A stretch of DNA of 64,000 nt from BD2-11 sp965115885 (GTDB lineage Bacteria > Gemmatimonadota > Gemmatimonadetes > Longimicrobiales > Gaopeijiaceae). The stretch covers positions 1,984,001 to 2,048,000 of the forward strand of contig OZ220479.1 in assembly GCA_965115885.1 (NCBI GenBank), given 5' to 3'. Of the stretch, positions 1 to 8,115 are shown in pieces (position 1 is the stretch's first letter; each line of letters opens with the position of its first letter). Position numbers and translations under genes: made by a program. The notes under the pieces are model-generated. The model was not told the origin of the DNA. It searched no databases and saw only the letters and a list, made by a program, of their open reading frames with translations.

Positions 1-335
1 ATTCGCTGGTCTACCAAGTGGAAAAAGACACCGGGGAGTGGGGCGACAAGGTGGGCGGAGACACCCGCGCGCGGCTCGACGAGGCGACGGCCAAGGCGAA
101 GGACGCGCTCAAGGGGGACGATCTCGCGAGCCTCAACACGGCCCGCGACGAACTCATGCAGGCGTTCAGCGCCGCCGGCCAGGAGATGTATCAGGCGCAG
201 GCCGCCGAGGCCGAAAGCGCAGGAACCGCTCCGGACGGGGGCGACGAGGAAGGCGACGCCGAGGACGGAGCCGCGGACGACGACGTGATGGAAGCCGACT
301 ACGAGATCGTCGACGAGGGCGACAAGGCGGAATGA
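1..335 (+). CDS. dnaK: DnaK (Hsp70) chaperone, C-terminal fragment
   Basis: This is the last ~110 codons of the ATP-dependent cytoplasmic chaperone DnaK; the gene begins before the window. The reading frame starts SLVYQVEK, the usual helical-lid sequence of DnaK, in which a Tyr-Gln pair is followed by a charged helix. It continues through the three-helix lid (about DEATAKAKDALKG to QEMYQAQAAE) and ends in a long acidic, disordered tail rich in Asp, Glu, Gly and Ala (VMEADYEIVDEGDKAE). That acidic EADYEIVD-type ending is diagnostic for bacterial DnaK. It is followed 209 bp later on the same strand by an HtrA protease and then by trigger factor and ClpXP, so the neighbourhood is proteostasis. 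Only the lid and tail are visible, so nothing can be said about the ATPase domain. Confidence 0.9.
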   Translation, partial: SLVYQVEKDTGEWGDKVGGDTRARLDEATAKAKDALKGDDLASLNTARDELMQAFSAAGQEMYQAQAAEAESAGTAPDGGDEEGDAEDGAADDDVMEADYEIVDEGDKAE

Positions 336-544
336 GGAGGACCGGACGGGATTCCCGCCAAGGAGCGGCGCCCGGGAGGCGCGTCCGAGCCCGCCGGGCC
401 AAGCTCCCGGATCCCGACCGGGACAACTCCGAAGCTGCGCGGCGCATCGAAGAAAGGCGTGCACGGGGCACGAGAATCCCGGGGGCGGGCGGCGCAAGCC
501 TCCCTCCCCCGCGCCGGTTGCGGCGACAACACAGGAGGCCGGGA

Positions 545-2077
545 ATGTTCGATCCCTTGAGAACCAAGATCAGGGTGCTCTTCTACGTCGCTCTCGCGTT
601 CCTGGTCGGCGTGGGCGTCGCTTCGGGGCTCGACTGGACGCGGACCGCGTCCGCGACGCCCGCGATCTCGAACGCGGTCCAGATCCCCGCCGAGGCGGTC
701 GCGTCGGCGCGCGACCTGAGCGAGTCCTTCGTTCGGGTGGCGGAGGTGGTCACGCCGGCGGTCGTGAGCATCGCGACCCGCCGCACGGTGCGGGCCGCGA
801 CCGGCGATCCCTTCCGCAACTGGTTCGGGACCCCGGAGCCGGAGCAGCGCAGCGGCAGCGGCAGCGGGTTCCTGGTGTCGAGCGACGGCTACATCCTGAC
901 CAACAACCACGTGGTGGAGAACGCCGACGCCATCACGGTCCAGTTGGAGAATCGGCGCACCTTCGAGGCGACGCTGATCGGGGGCGACCCCACCACCGAC
1001 GTGGCGGTGATCAAGGTGGAAGGGAGCGATCTGCCGATGCTCAGCCTGGGCGACTCCGACGGCGTGCGCGTGGGCGAGTGGGTGCTGGCGGTGGGCAACC
1101 CCGGATTCCGGTCGAGCGGAGGCCCGACTTCCTTCAATCACACGGTGACGGCGGGGATCGTCAGCTTCAAGGGTCGGCCGCTGGGCATCATCGGCAACGA
1201 GTTGCGCAACGACCCCGATCAGGAGGACGTCGCGTCCTTCGCCATCGAAGACTTCATCCAGACCGACGCGGTCATCAACCCCGGAAACTCCGGGGGGCCC
1301 ATGGTCGACCTGCAGGGGCAGGTCATCGGCATCAATTCCGCGATCGCCAGCCAGTCCGGCTACTACCAGGGGTACGGGTTCGCGATCCCGATCAGCCTCG
1401 CCCGCCGGGTGATGGAGGATCTGATCGAGTACCGCGCGGTGCGGCGCGCCTTCCTGGGCGTGCAGATCGGTCCGGTGGCGCCCGAGGACGCCGAAGTCTA
1501 TCGACTGCCCGAGGTGAGCGGCGCACTGGTTCAACGCGTCACCGAAGGCTCGCCGGCCGAGGAGGCGGGGCTCGAGTCGGAGGACGTGATCGTCGCCATC
1601 GGCGGCACCCCCGTCGCCTACTCGAACCAGTTGCAGCAGCTCGTGGCGCGCAAGCGACCGGGAGACCGGGTGCGCGTCGCGTACTACCGCGACGGAGCGC
1701 GGCGGGAAACCGAGGTCCGGCTGGGCGAGTCGCCGCTGAACGAGACCGCGACCGCGGCGGCGCCCGAGCGAGCCACGCGCGCCGAGGAGCGGCTGGGGAT
1801 CGAGGTCGTGGACAACAGCCCGGAGTTGGCCCGGCGCTACCAGTTCCGCATCGACGAAGGCGTGCTGATCAGCGGCGTCACGCGCCTGGGGCCGGCCGAA
1901 CGGCGCGGAGTGCGGCCCGGGGACCTGTTGGTGGCCATCGACCGACGTCCGGTGGAATCCGCGGACGAGGTCGCGGAGATCCTGGCCGAAGTGGAACCCG
2001 GGGAGATCGTCACGCTGCTGCTCGCCAACCCGGTGACCGGCGTTCGGCGCTTCACCAACGTCCGCATGCCGGAGTGA
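545..2077 (+). CDS. htrA: HtrA/DegP-family periplasmic serine protease with two PDZ domains
   Basis: This is a trypsin-fold protease-chaperone of the cell envelope that degrades misfolded secreted proteins; 510 aa. The start is the ATG at 545, preceded by AGGAGG at 533-538; the open frame upstream encodes only Arg-rich shadow sequence. Residues ~9-28 form an N-terminal membrane or signal segment (VLFYVALAFLVGVGVASG). The catalytic triad is visible: His122 (TNNHVV), Asp152 (TTDVAVIKV) and Ser249 (NPGNSGGP). Two PDZ domains follow, at roughly 300-385 and 410-505. An insertion between Asp and Ser (about 195-235) is longer than in E. coli DegP. An uncleaved anchor, as in DegS, is possible. The family call is firm; the choice between degP, degQ and degS is not. 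Confidence 0.93.
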   Translation: MFDPLRTKIRVLFYVALAFLVGVGVASGLDWTRTASATPAISNAVQIPAEAVASARDLSESFVRVAEVVTPAVVSIATRRTVRAATGDPFRNWFGTPEPEQRSGSGSGFLVSSDGYILTNNHVVENADAITVQLENRRTFEATLIGGDPTTDVAVIKVEGSDLPMLSLGDSDGVRVGEWVLAVGNPGFRSSGGPTSFNHTVTAGIVSFKGRPLGIIGNELRNDPDQEDVASFAIEDFIQTDAVINPGNSGGPMVDLQGQVIGINSAIASQSGYYQGYGFAIPISLARRVMEDLIEYRAVRRAFLGVQIGPVAPEDAEVYRLPEVSGALVQRVTEGSPAEEAGLESEDVIVAIGGTPVAYSNQLQQLVARKRPGDRVRVAYYRDGARRETEVRLGESPLNETATAAAPERATRAEERLGIEVVDNSPELARRYQFRIDEGVLISGVTRLGPAERRGVRPGDLLVAIDRRPVESADEVAEILAEVEPGEIVTLLLANPVTGVRRFTNVRMPE

Positions 2078-2111
2078 TCTCCTCGGCGGAACCGGAGACG
2101 CCTCGGCGAAG

Positions 2112-2144
2112 GGCGGAGGGGCGGCGGCGCCTCCCTCCGCCTTT
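2112..2144 (+). terminator. Possible intrinsic terminator after htrA
   Basis: A 9-bp perfect stem, GGCGGAGGG (2112-2120) with CCCTCCGCC (2133-2141), encloses a 12-nt GC-rich loop and is followed by only three T residues. The position, 35 bp past the htrA stop and 100 bp before tRNA-Leu, suits a terminator. The short T tract makes it weak or Rho-assisted. Confidence 0.4.
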
Positions 2145-2245
2145 CCGGTTGTAGCCACCCGGTCCGCTCGTTTATCTTCAGGGCGCTCGCGCCGGACTCC
2201 GGGACGCCCGCGAGGTGGACGGTCCGCCCGGATCCGGGCTTTCGC

Positions 2246-2328
2246 GCGAAAGTGGCGGAATTGGTAGACGCGCGGGACTTAGGATCCCGTGGCCTTGGGC
2301 CGTGGGGGTTCGAGCCCCCCCTTTCGCA
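2246..2328 (+). tRNA. tRNA-Leu, anticodon UAG
   Basis: The 83-nt class II tRNA has acceptor stem GCGAAAG pairing with CTTTCGC, followed by discriminator A at 2328. The D-loop contains the expected GG pair. The anticodon stem CGGGA/TCCCG carries the 7-nt loop CTTAGGA, giving anticodon TAG (reads CUN Leu codons). A variable arm (TGGCCTTGGGCC region) and T-arm with GTTCGAG are present. CCA is not encoded. It ends 70 bp before the trigger factor start, so the two may be co-transcribed. Confidence 0.96.
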
Positions 2329-2398
2329 TGTCCGGTGCGCGGCGCGCGAACCGGAGCCGCGCCGTTCCCGCCAGAACCCTCCATCGCGAACCCCGATC

Positions 2399-3649
2399 TT
2401 GACCATCGACCCGAAGCGACTGCGCGTATCCGTGACCGAAGGCGAGCGCTGGCGGCGGAACCTCGCCGTCACGGTTCCCGCCGACATCGTCGCCCGGGAG
2501 CGCGCGCGCGTCATGAACGGCATCTCCAGGAGCGCGCGCATCCCCGGCTTCCGCAAGGGCCGCGTTCCGGCGAGCGTGCTCGAGCGGCACTACGGGGAGA
2601 CCGCCGAAACGAAAACGCTGGAGAAGGTCCTGAACGAGGCGGTCCGGACGGCCATCGAGAGCGCCGAGCTGGCCGCCATCAGCGTTCCGGGACTCGACGA
2701 CGTGCGAAACGAGGCGGACGGAGGGCTCTCCTTCGAGATCTCCTTCGACGTCCGGCCCGAGATCGAGATCGCGCGGAGCGGCGGCTTCGTGGTGGAACGT
2801 CCGGCCTTCGCGGTGGAGGAAGCGAACGTGGCCGCGCACCTGCTCCGCCTGCGCCAGGAGGCCGGCGTCTGGCGACCGGTCGAGGACGGAACTCCGGAGG
2901 CCGGAAATCAGGTGGAGGTGAGCATCCTCCGGCTCGACCGGGAGGGCGCCGAAGCGAGGGACTACACGTTCGTTCTGGGCGACGCCGCGGCGATCCCGGA
3001 CGTGGAGCGCGCCATCGAGCGGCTGGCCGTCGGCGCGGAGGGCGACTTCGCGGTGCGCTTCCCCGACGACTTCCACGACGAGAACCGCCGGGGCGAGGAG
3101 GAGCGTCTGCGCATCCGGCTCCTCGGTCGCAAGGTTCTCGTCCTCCCCGAACCGGACGACGACTTCGCCGCCACTCTGGACTTCGAAAGCCTCGCCGATC
3201 TCGAGAACGGGATCCGGGCGCGCCTGGAACAGGCCGCCGGTCGCCGGGCCGAGGACGCGGTGCGGATGCGCCTGATGGAATCGGTGCTGGAGGCCAACGC
3301 CTTCGACGTGCCCGACTCCATGGTCGAGAGGTGGCTCGAGAAGGCTACGGCGGACCTCGCCGAGGACGCGGATTCCGAGCGGGTGGAGGAGATGAAGGCC
3401 GCTCTCCGCCCGCGGGCGGAGCGGGAAATCCGCATCCAGCTGGCGATGGAGAGCTTGGCCCGAGCCAACGGTCTCGAGGCCACCCCGGAGGAGGTGGAGG
3501 AGCGAATCTCCGAAATCGCGCGAATCAACGGCGTGGGGACGACCGTCGCGAGGGCCGGTCTGGACCGGGAGTCGCTGAAGAGCGACATCGCCGCCGAGAA
3601 GGTCTTCGAATTCCTGAAGCAGCAGTCCGAAATCATCGAAGCCGACTGA
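2399..3649 (+). CDS. tig: Trigger factor, ribosome-associated chaperone and prolyl isomerase
   Basis: Trigger factor binds ribosomal protein L23 at the exit tunnel and shields nascent chains. The 416-aa product has the ribosome-binding N-terminal domain with the signature GFRKGRVP (about residues 51-58; family consensus GFRxGKxP), a degenerate FKBP-type PPIase domain (about 155-245) and the helical substrate-binding C-domain. The proposed start is TTG at 2399 (product beginning LTIDPKRLRVSV), because homologues begin about ten residues before the VSV strand; CTG at 2420 is an alternative, and the first ATG (inside ARVMNGIS) is far too late. The longer open frame reaching back into the tRNA gene is spurious. 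It is followed 28 bp later by clpP, the classic tig-clpP-clpX order. Confidence 0.93.
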   Translation: MTIDPKRLRVSVTEGERWRRNLAVTVPADIVARERARVMNGISRSARIPGFRKGRVPASVLERHYGETAETKTLEKVLNEAVRTAIESAELAAISVPGLDDVRNEADGGLSFEISFDVRPEIEIARSGGFVVERPAFAVEEANVAAHLLRLRQEAGVWRPVEDGTPEAGNQVEVSILRLDREGAEARDYTFVLGDAAAIPDVERAIERLAVGAEGDFAVRFPDDFHDENRRGEEERLRIRLLGRKVLVLPEPDDDFAATLDFESLADLENGIRARLEQAAGRRAEDAVRMRLMESVLEANAFDVPDSMVERWLEKATADLAEDADSERVEEMKAALRPRAEREIRIQLAMESLARANGLEATPEEVEERISEIARINGVGTTVARAGLDRESLKSDIAAEKVFEFLKQQSEIIEAD

Positions 3650-3677
3650 AGCCGGAGCAACGGAGCCCGAGAACCCC

Positions 3678-4298
3678 ATGCCGATCTTCCCCCCGTACGT
3701 CATCGAACGAACGAGCCGCGGAGAACGCAGCTACGACATCTTCAGCCGCCTGTTGATGGACCGCATCGTCTTCCTGGGCTCGCACATCGACGACAACGTG
3801 GCCAACGTCATCCTGGCACAGCTCCTCTTTCTGGACGCGGAGGACCCCGAGCGGGACATCTACCTGTACATCAACTCCCCCGGCGGGAGCGTCTACGCCG
3901 GGCTGGCCATCTTCGACACCATGCGGCACCTGCGGGCCCCGGTGTCCACCTACTGCGTGGGCATGGCGGCGTCGATGGCCGCGATCCTGGTGGCCGCGGG
4001 AGCGCGGGGCAAGCGCAGCGCCCTGCCCAACTCGCGCATCATGATCCACCAGCCGTCCACGGGGGCGCAGGGCACCGCGGCCGACGTCGAGATCGCCGCC
4101 CGCGAGGTGCTGGACATCCGCGAGCGGCTCAACGGCATCCTCGCCGAATGCACCGGACAGCCCGTCGACAAGATCGCCCGGGACGTGGACCGCGACCGGT
4201 TCATGAGCCCCGACGAGGCGCACGAGTACGGCCTGATCGACCGAGTCCTGGTCGGTCGGGAGGCCGACGACGCCAAGGCCGTGCGCTTGGAGGAATAG
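3678..4298 (+). CDS. clpP: ATP-dependent Clp protease proteolytic subunit ClpP
   Basis: This is the serine peptidase that forms the double-heptamer degradation chamber fed by ClpX or ClpA. It is 206 aa, the usual length. The catalytic triad is Ser99 (GMAASMAA), His124 (MIHQPS) and Asp173 (DVDRDRF), with the same 25- and 49-residue spacing as the E. coli enzyme. The N-terminus (MPIFPPYVIERTSRGERSYD) matches the processed propeptide region of the family. It lies in tandem with clpX, 38 bp downstream, and 28 bp after tig, so one transcript for the three genes is likely. Confidence 0.97.
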   Translation: MPIFPPYVIERTSRGERSYDIFSRLLMDRIVFLGSHIDDNVANVILAQLLFLDAEDPERDIYLYINSPGGSVYAGLAIFDTMRHLRAPVSTYCVGMAASMAAILVAAGARGKRSALPNSRIMIHQPSTGAQGTAADVEIAAREVLDIRERLNGILAECTGQPVDKIARDVDRDRFMSPDEAHEYGLIDRVLVGREADDAKAVRLEE

Positions 4299-4336
4299 AG
4301 GGACCCGACCCCGACCCCGCTTCGCCGAGCAGAGCC

Positions 4337-5587
4337 GTGCCCACGACCAGCAACAAGCTTCCCCGTTGCAGCTTCTGCGGGAAAACCAAGGACTCCGTCA
4401 AGAAGTTCATCTCGGGACCCTCCGTCTACATCTGCAACGAGTGCGTCGCGCTCTGCAACGACATCCTCGCCGAGGAGGAAGAACACGAGGAAACGTCCGA
4501 TGCGGTGCCCACCATGCCGCCCGCCGAGATCATGGCCGTCCTCGACCAGTACGTCATCGGCCAGGAGGAGGCCAAGCGGGCGCTGGCGGTCGCGGTCTAC
4601 AACCACTACAAGCGCGTCAATCACCAAGGGCGGATCGACGACGTCGAGATCGACAAGGCGAACATCCTCCTGATCGGGCCCACCGGCGTCGGCAAGACGC
4701 TGCTGGCGCAGACGCTCGCGCGCATCCTGAAGGTGCCCTTCACCATCGCCGACGCGACCACGCTCACCGAGGCGGGGTACGTGGGCGAGGACGTGGAGAA
4801 CATCCTCGTGCGCCTGCTTCAGGCCAGCGAGTTCAACATCGCGGCGTGCGAACGCGGGATCGTCTACGTCGACGAGCTGGACAAGATCGCGCGCAAGTCC
4901 GAGAACCGGTCGATCACCCGCGACGTTTCGGGCGAGGGCGTGCAGCAGGCGCTGCTCAAAATTTTCGAGGGAACCGTGGCCAGCGTGCCGCCCCAGGGCG
5001 GACGCAAGCACCCGCAACAGGAATACCTGAAGATCGACACCCGCAACATTCTCTTCGTCTGCGGCGGCGCCTTCGACGGGCTGGGCGAGATCGTCGAGAA
5101 GCGCATCGGCCAACGGCGGATCGGATTCGGCAAGGACGCCCGGGACGTCGCCGGCGACCGAGGCCCGGACGACTTGGCCAAGTTGGTCGAACCCGACGAT
5201 CTGCAACGCTACGGGCTGATCCCCGAGCTGGTGGGACGCCTGCCCGTATCCGTGGGCCTTTCGGAGCTGGACGAGGACGACTTGGTGCGCATCCTCCGCG
5301 AACCCAAGAACGCGCTGGTCAAGCAGTATCGAAAGATGTTCGAGCTGGAGGGCGTCGGGATCACCTTCGATCCCCAGGCGTTGCGCGCGGTGGCGAAGAA
5401 GGCCTTCGACCGAGGCACGGGCGCGCGGGGACTGAGGGCGGTGCTCGAGGGCGTGATGCAGGACGTGATGTTCGAAGTGCCTTCGCGCAACGACGTGCGC
5501 GAGGTGGTGGTCACGGCCGAGTCGGTCGCCTCGGACGCGTCTCCGCTGCTGGTGCTCGAGGGCGAGCGGCGGCAAAAGGAGGCCTGA
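4337..5587 (+). CDS. clpX: Clp protease ATP-binding unfoldase ClpX
   Basis: ClpX is the AAA+ unfoldase that recognises substrates and threads them into ClpP; 416 aa. The GTG start at 4337 gives a product opening PTTSNKLPRC, directly before the zinc-binding dimerisation domain with Cys11, Cys14, Cys33 and Cys36. Walker A is GPTGVGKT (114-121), Walker B is in VYVDELDKI, and the pore loop lies in the sequence after LTEAGYVGEDVEN. The ORF stays open upstream through clpP but encodes no family sequence there. It is the third gene of tig-clpP-clpX and is followed by engB after 97 bp. Confidence 0.96.
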   Translation: MPTTSNKLPRCSFCGKTKDSVKKFISGPSVYICNECVALCNDILAEEEEHEETSDAVPTMPPAEIMAVLDQYVIGQEEAKRALAVAVYNHYKRVNHQGRIDDVEIDKANILLIGPTGVGKTLLAQTLARILKVPFTIADATTLTEAGYVGEDVENILVRLLQASEFNIAACERGIVYVDELDKIARKSENRSITRDVSGEGVQQALLKIFEGTVASVPPQGGRKHPQQEYLKIDTRNILFVCGGAFDGLGEIVEKRIGQRRIGFGKDARDVAGDRGPDDLAKLVEPDDLQRYGLIPELVGRLPVSVGLSELDEDDLVRILREPKNALVKQYRKMFELEGVGITFDPQALRAVAKKAFDRGTGARGLRAVLEGVMQDVMFEVPSRNDVREVVVTAESVASDASPLLVLEGERRQKEA

Positions 5588-5684
5588 GCGCGCGGGGCGG
5601 GTCGGGGAGATCCCTCGATCCCAACGCCTTCGCCGCATCGGGTCGGCGCGCGGCCTCCGAAAAAGTCCGCACCCCGGGGGGGCC

Positions 5685-6317
5685 ATGATCGTTCGGAGCG
5701 TCGAATTCGCGGGTAGCCACGTCGATCCCGAGGCCCCGGTCGCGCCCGAGTTGCCCCAGATCGCCTTCTGGGGCCGCTCCAACGTGGGAAAGTCCTCGCT
5801 TGTCAACGCGCTCTTGGAACGCACGCGCAAGAAGGTGGCGCGGGTGTCGGCGCGCCCGGGGAAGACCCAGACCCTCAATTTCTACATCGTCAATCGGCGC
5901 TTCGTGCTGGTGGACCTGCCGGGATTCGGCTACGCCAAGGTGCCGCGCACCCTGCGCCGGAGCTGGCAGCGGCTGGTGCGCGAATACATCGGGCGAAGCC
6001 GGCGGCTGGTCGGAGTCGTGCTGCTGATCGATTCGCGCCGCGATCCCACGCGGGAAGACCTCGAGGCCGTGGAGCTGCTGGGCGAGGTCGGCTTGCCCGT
6101 CCTGGTCGCGGTCACCAAGATCGACAAGATGGCGAAAAGCGCCCGGGAGCGGCGAATCGCGCGCTTGGGGGAGAAGCTCGCGGTGGCTCGGGACCAGCTG
6201 TTGGCGTCCTCGGCGCGCACCGGCGAAGGACGAGAGCAGCTCCTCGGCGCGATCGCGGATCTGGTGGAGATCGGGGGCGGCGGCGGCGGCCGCAAGGGCG
6301 CCGTCCATTCGGACTAG
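5685..6317 (+). CDS. engB: Ribosome biogenesis GTPase EngB/YsxC (YihA)
   Basis: This is a small TRAFAC-class GTPase needed for late 50S subunit assembly; 210 aa, the usual size. G1 is GRSNVGKS (30-37), G2/G3 are visible as the TQTLNFY region and DLPGFGYA, G4 is TKIDK and G5 lies in SSARTGEG. The C-terminus ends in a glycine run (IGGGGGGRKG) and a short tail that are poorly conserved and probably disordered. The ATG at 5685 is preceded by GGGGGG 3 bp upstream, a crowded but plausible ribosome site. Coding immediately after clpX is common in this gene cluster. Confidence 0.93.
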   Translation: MIVRSVEFAGSHVDPEAPVAPELPQIAFWGRSNVGKSSLVNALLERTRKKVARVSARPGKTQTLNFYIVNRRFVLVDLPGFGYAKVPRTLRRSWQRLVREYIGRSRRLVGVVLLIDSRRDPTREDLEAVELLGEVGLPVLVAVTKIDKMAKSARERRIARLGEKLAVARDQLLASSARTGEGREQLLGAIADLVEIGGGGGGRKGAVHSD

Positions 6318-6335
6318 AAATCGGGAGGACGATCC

Positions 6336-6947
6336 ATGCGCGACCGGGACATGCCCCGCGCCGCCCCGTGGAGATCGACGCTGGCGTGCCTCGCAGCGTT
6401 GGCGACGCCGGCCGCCGCGCAGGAGGAAGGGGAGGATCTGGTGCCGGCCGGGTTCGGCACCCTGCTCCAGGACGAGATTTCGCTCGCGCTCCGCTCGGCG
6501 GACCTGCTGATCAAGGCCACCCCGCTCGCCGAGAAGGTGACGCGGCTGACCGCTCCCGACACCCACGCCCGCCTTTCGGCGCTGGCCGCGGCGCATCGCG
6601 AGACGCTCGAACTCCGGACCCGATCGACGAACCCGACGCTCTTTCTCGTGTCGGTCTTCAGCTACCAACCCGACGTCGCCTACCAGCCCGAGGACATCAA
6701 CGTCGTCAACCAGGGGATCCGCGAGCGGCCGCTCGCCATTCAGGCGATCACCCCGGGATGGGGCGTCCAGCGCCTGGACCAGCAGGAGGCCCAGATGGCG
6801 ATCTACGCCTTCAGCCCCTCCGTCAACCTCGATCTCGATTTGGAGATCGAGTATCGGGACGCGCGCAACGCCGGTTGGCAGCGGATCCTGACGGTGTTGG
6901 AAGCCGAGCGCGCGAAAGTGCGCGCGCGCGCGGGAGGCGGAGAATAG
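6336..6947 (+). CDS. Secreted protein of unknown function
   Basis: The 203-aa product has a Sec-type signal peptide (basic MRDRDMPRAAPWR, hydrophobic TLACLAALATPAAA, then cleavage near AAAQ-EE). The mature part is a helical N-half with an SLALRSADLLIKATPL region, then NPTLFLVSVFSYQPDVAYQP and a segment around IQAITPGWGVQRLDQQ. The C-terminus alternates charged and hydrophobic residues (LDLDLEIEYRD). No catalytic or binding motif is recognised. It begins 18 bp after engB with GGAGGA as ribosome site, so it is probably co-transcribed. An envelope-located role is likely from the signal peptide; the function is unknown. Confidence 0.75.
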   Translation: MRDRDMPRAAPWRSTLACLAALATPAAAQEEGEDLVPAGFGTLLQDEISLALRSADLLIKATPLAEKVTRLTAPDTHARLSALAAAHRETLELRTRSTNPTLFLVSVFSYQPDVAYQPEDINVVNQGIRERPLAIQAITPGWGVQRLDQQEAQMAIYAFSPSVNLDLDLEIEYRDARNAGWQRILTVLEAERAKVRARAGGGE

Positions 6948-6984
6948 CCCGACCGCCGTCCTCCTGCGCGAGTCCTGCCGCCAG

Positions 6985-7530
6985 GACGGAAAGAGTCAAG
7001 AAGCGCACCCTCGCCAAGTGGTCCGACCACATCGCGTCGACGGCCTCCGCATCCTCCTCAAGGGCGGCGTCGCTCTCCCCTCCCTCGACCACTCCTTCAT
7101 GATCGTCCGCTCCCGACCCCACGGCCACGTCGCCGCCGCCCTCGGCTCCGCCCGCCGCCTCGGCCTCGAGAAGCTCCTCGACCGCCGACTCTCGCGCCAA
7201 CGCGCCCTCGCCTTGGCCATGATCCTCGACCGCATCCTGGATCCCCGCTCGAAGCTCGCCACCGCCCGCTCCCTCCGCGACGAGACCCTGACCCCACACG
7301 CTGGGCGAGGAATTCGGCCTCTCCGACGCCGACGAGAACGAGTTCTATCGGGCCATGGACTGGCTGCTCAAGCGCCAGGATCGCATCCAGCGGAACTTGG
7401 CCGCCAAGCACCTCGAGGACGGCGCCCTCGTCCTCTGCGACGTGATCTCCGCCTGCTTCGAGGGCTCGAAGTGTCCTCTGGCGAAGCTCGGCTACTCGCG
7501 CGACGACAAGCGCAGCAAGTCTCGACGGGT
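6985..7530 (+). pseudogene. IS1634-family transposase, 5'-proximal fragment with frameshifts
   Basis: The fragment starts in one frame with ERVKKRTLAKWSDH, switches near 7025 to GLRILLKGGVALPSLDHSF and RPHGHVAAALGSARRLGLE, and switches again near 7290 to GEEFGLSDADENEFYRAMDW and LAKLGYSRDDKRSK. In order, these are recognisable N-terminal and early catalytic-domain stretches of IS1634-type DDE transposases (GHVAAxLG, LGLExLL, the D/Y-x6-EG-CPLAxxGYSRD region). At least two frameshifts and loss of everything after GYSRD make it non-functional. A piece carrying the following part of the same protein family lies at 42222-42600. Confidence 0.75.
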
Positions 7531-7532
7531 AG

Positions 7533-7766
7533 CTGATCCGTTCGACCAGCCTGCGAGTCGTTCCGCGCGTGTCGGCGGCGCGGTACGAGACCTCCGACAA
7601 GCCGCTCCCGGAGATCGCCGCCGAGCTGGACGTCCAAGCGCTCGTGACGGGATCGGTGGCCACGACCGCCGACGGCGACAGCGTCCGCATCTCGGTGCAG
7701 CTCCTCCACGCGTCGTCCGACAGACACCTGCTGTCCAGGAGCTACCAGCGGGAGATGAAGGACTGA
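7533..7766 (+). pseudogene. Fragment of a TolB-like/FlgO-type domain gene
   Basis: Starting directly after a TAG, this 77-codon frame reads LIRSTSLRVVPRVSAARYET then SDKPLPEIAAELDVQALVTG and ends SRSYQREMKD with a TGA. The pattern (conserved S-x-x-S-x-x-x-Y-K, LPEIAxELxVxxxVxGSV, VRIxxQLxxAxxDxHLxxxSY) is that of the TolB-like/FlgO domain found in receptor kinases and adenylate cyclases with TPR tails. No start codon, kinase part or TPR part is present. It is a genuine gene scrap trapped between two transposable elements. Confidence 0.6.
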
Positions 7767-7830
7767 GCTGGTCCCGGTTTTTCGGACAGGTCGTTAAAGT
7801 GTACTCCCGTACCCGAGAGGAGGCACCGAA

Positions 7831-8115
7831 GTGGCCAAGAGAAGACGGAGATTCACCCCGCAGTTCAAGGGCCGCGTGGCCCTCGAGGCGGTCCAGGAGC
7901 GCGACAGCCTCCAGGCGATCGCGCGCCGCCACGAGCTCCATCCCAACCAGGTGAGCCAGTGGAAGCGCCAGCTGCTCGCCGCCATCCCGGACGTGTTCGT
8001 CGCCGGCGCCCAGAAGGCCGCCAAGGAGCGCGACGCCACGATCCACGACCTCCACGCGAAGATCGGGGAGCTGACCGTCGAGCGGGATTTTTTTCGGCGC
8101 GGGTTGCGCAGCTGA
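7831..8115 (+). CDS. IS3-family transposase OrfA (HTH_Tnp_1)
   Basis: This 94-aa protein is the DNA-binding part of an IS3 transposase. It starts at GTG 7831 with AGGAGG 11 bp upstream. The sequence RRRFTPQFKGRVALEAVQ followed by ARRHELHPNQVSQWKRQL is the helix-turn-helix of the HTH_Tnp_1 family, and the C-terminal helix (KERDATIHDLHAKIGELTVE) is the leucine-zipper-like oligomerisation segment. It overlaps orfB; a -1 slip on the T7 run at 8088-8094 would fuse the two into the active OrfAB. Stopping normally yields the regulatory short form, as known for this family. Confidence 0.88.
   Translation: MAKRRRRFTPQFKGRVALEAVQERDSLQAIARRHELHPNQVSQWKRQLLAAIPDVFVAGAQKAAKERDATIHDLHAKIGELTVERDFFRRGLRS
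8088..8094 (+). promoter_or_regulatory. Probable -1 programmed ribosomal frameshift site (T7)
   Basis: Seven T residues sit at the end of orfA, read GAT TTT TTT in the orfA frame. A slip of one base backwards continues as ...ERDFF-SARVAQLTRAERRRM in the orfB frame, which matches how homologous OrfAB fusions read. The arrangement (orfA in frame 1, orfB in the -1 frame) is the standard IS3 expression strategy. Confidence 0.7.

Noticed and set aside
38..544. Long open frame in front of htrA
   Set aside because: It is Arg-rich shadow translation overlapping dnaK in another frame; the ribosome site and membrane segment place the start at 545.
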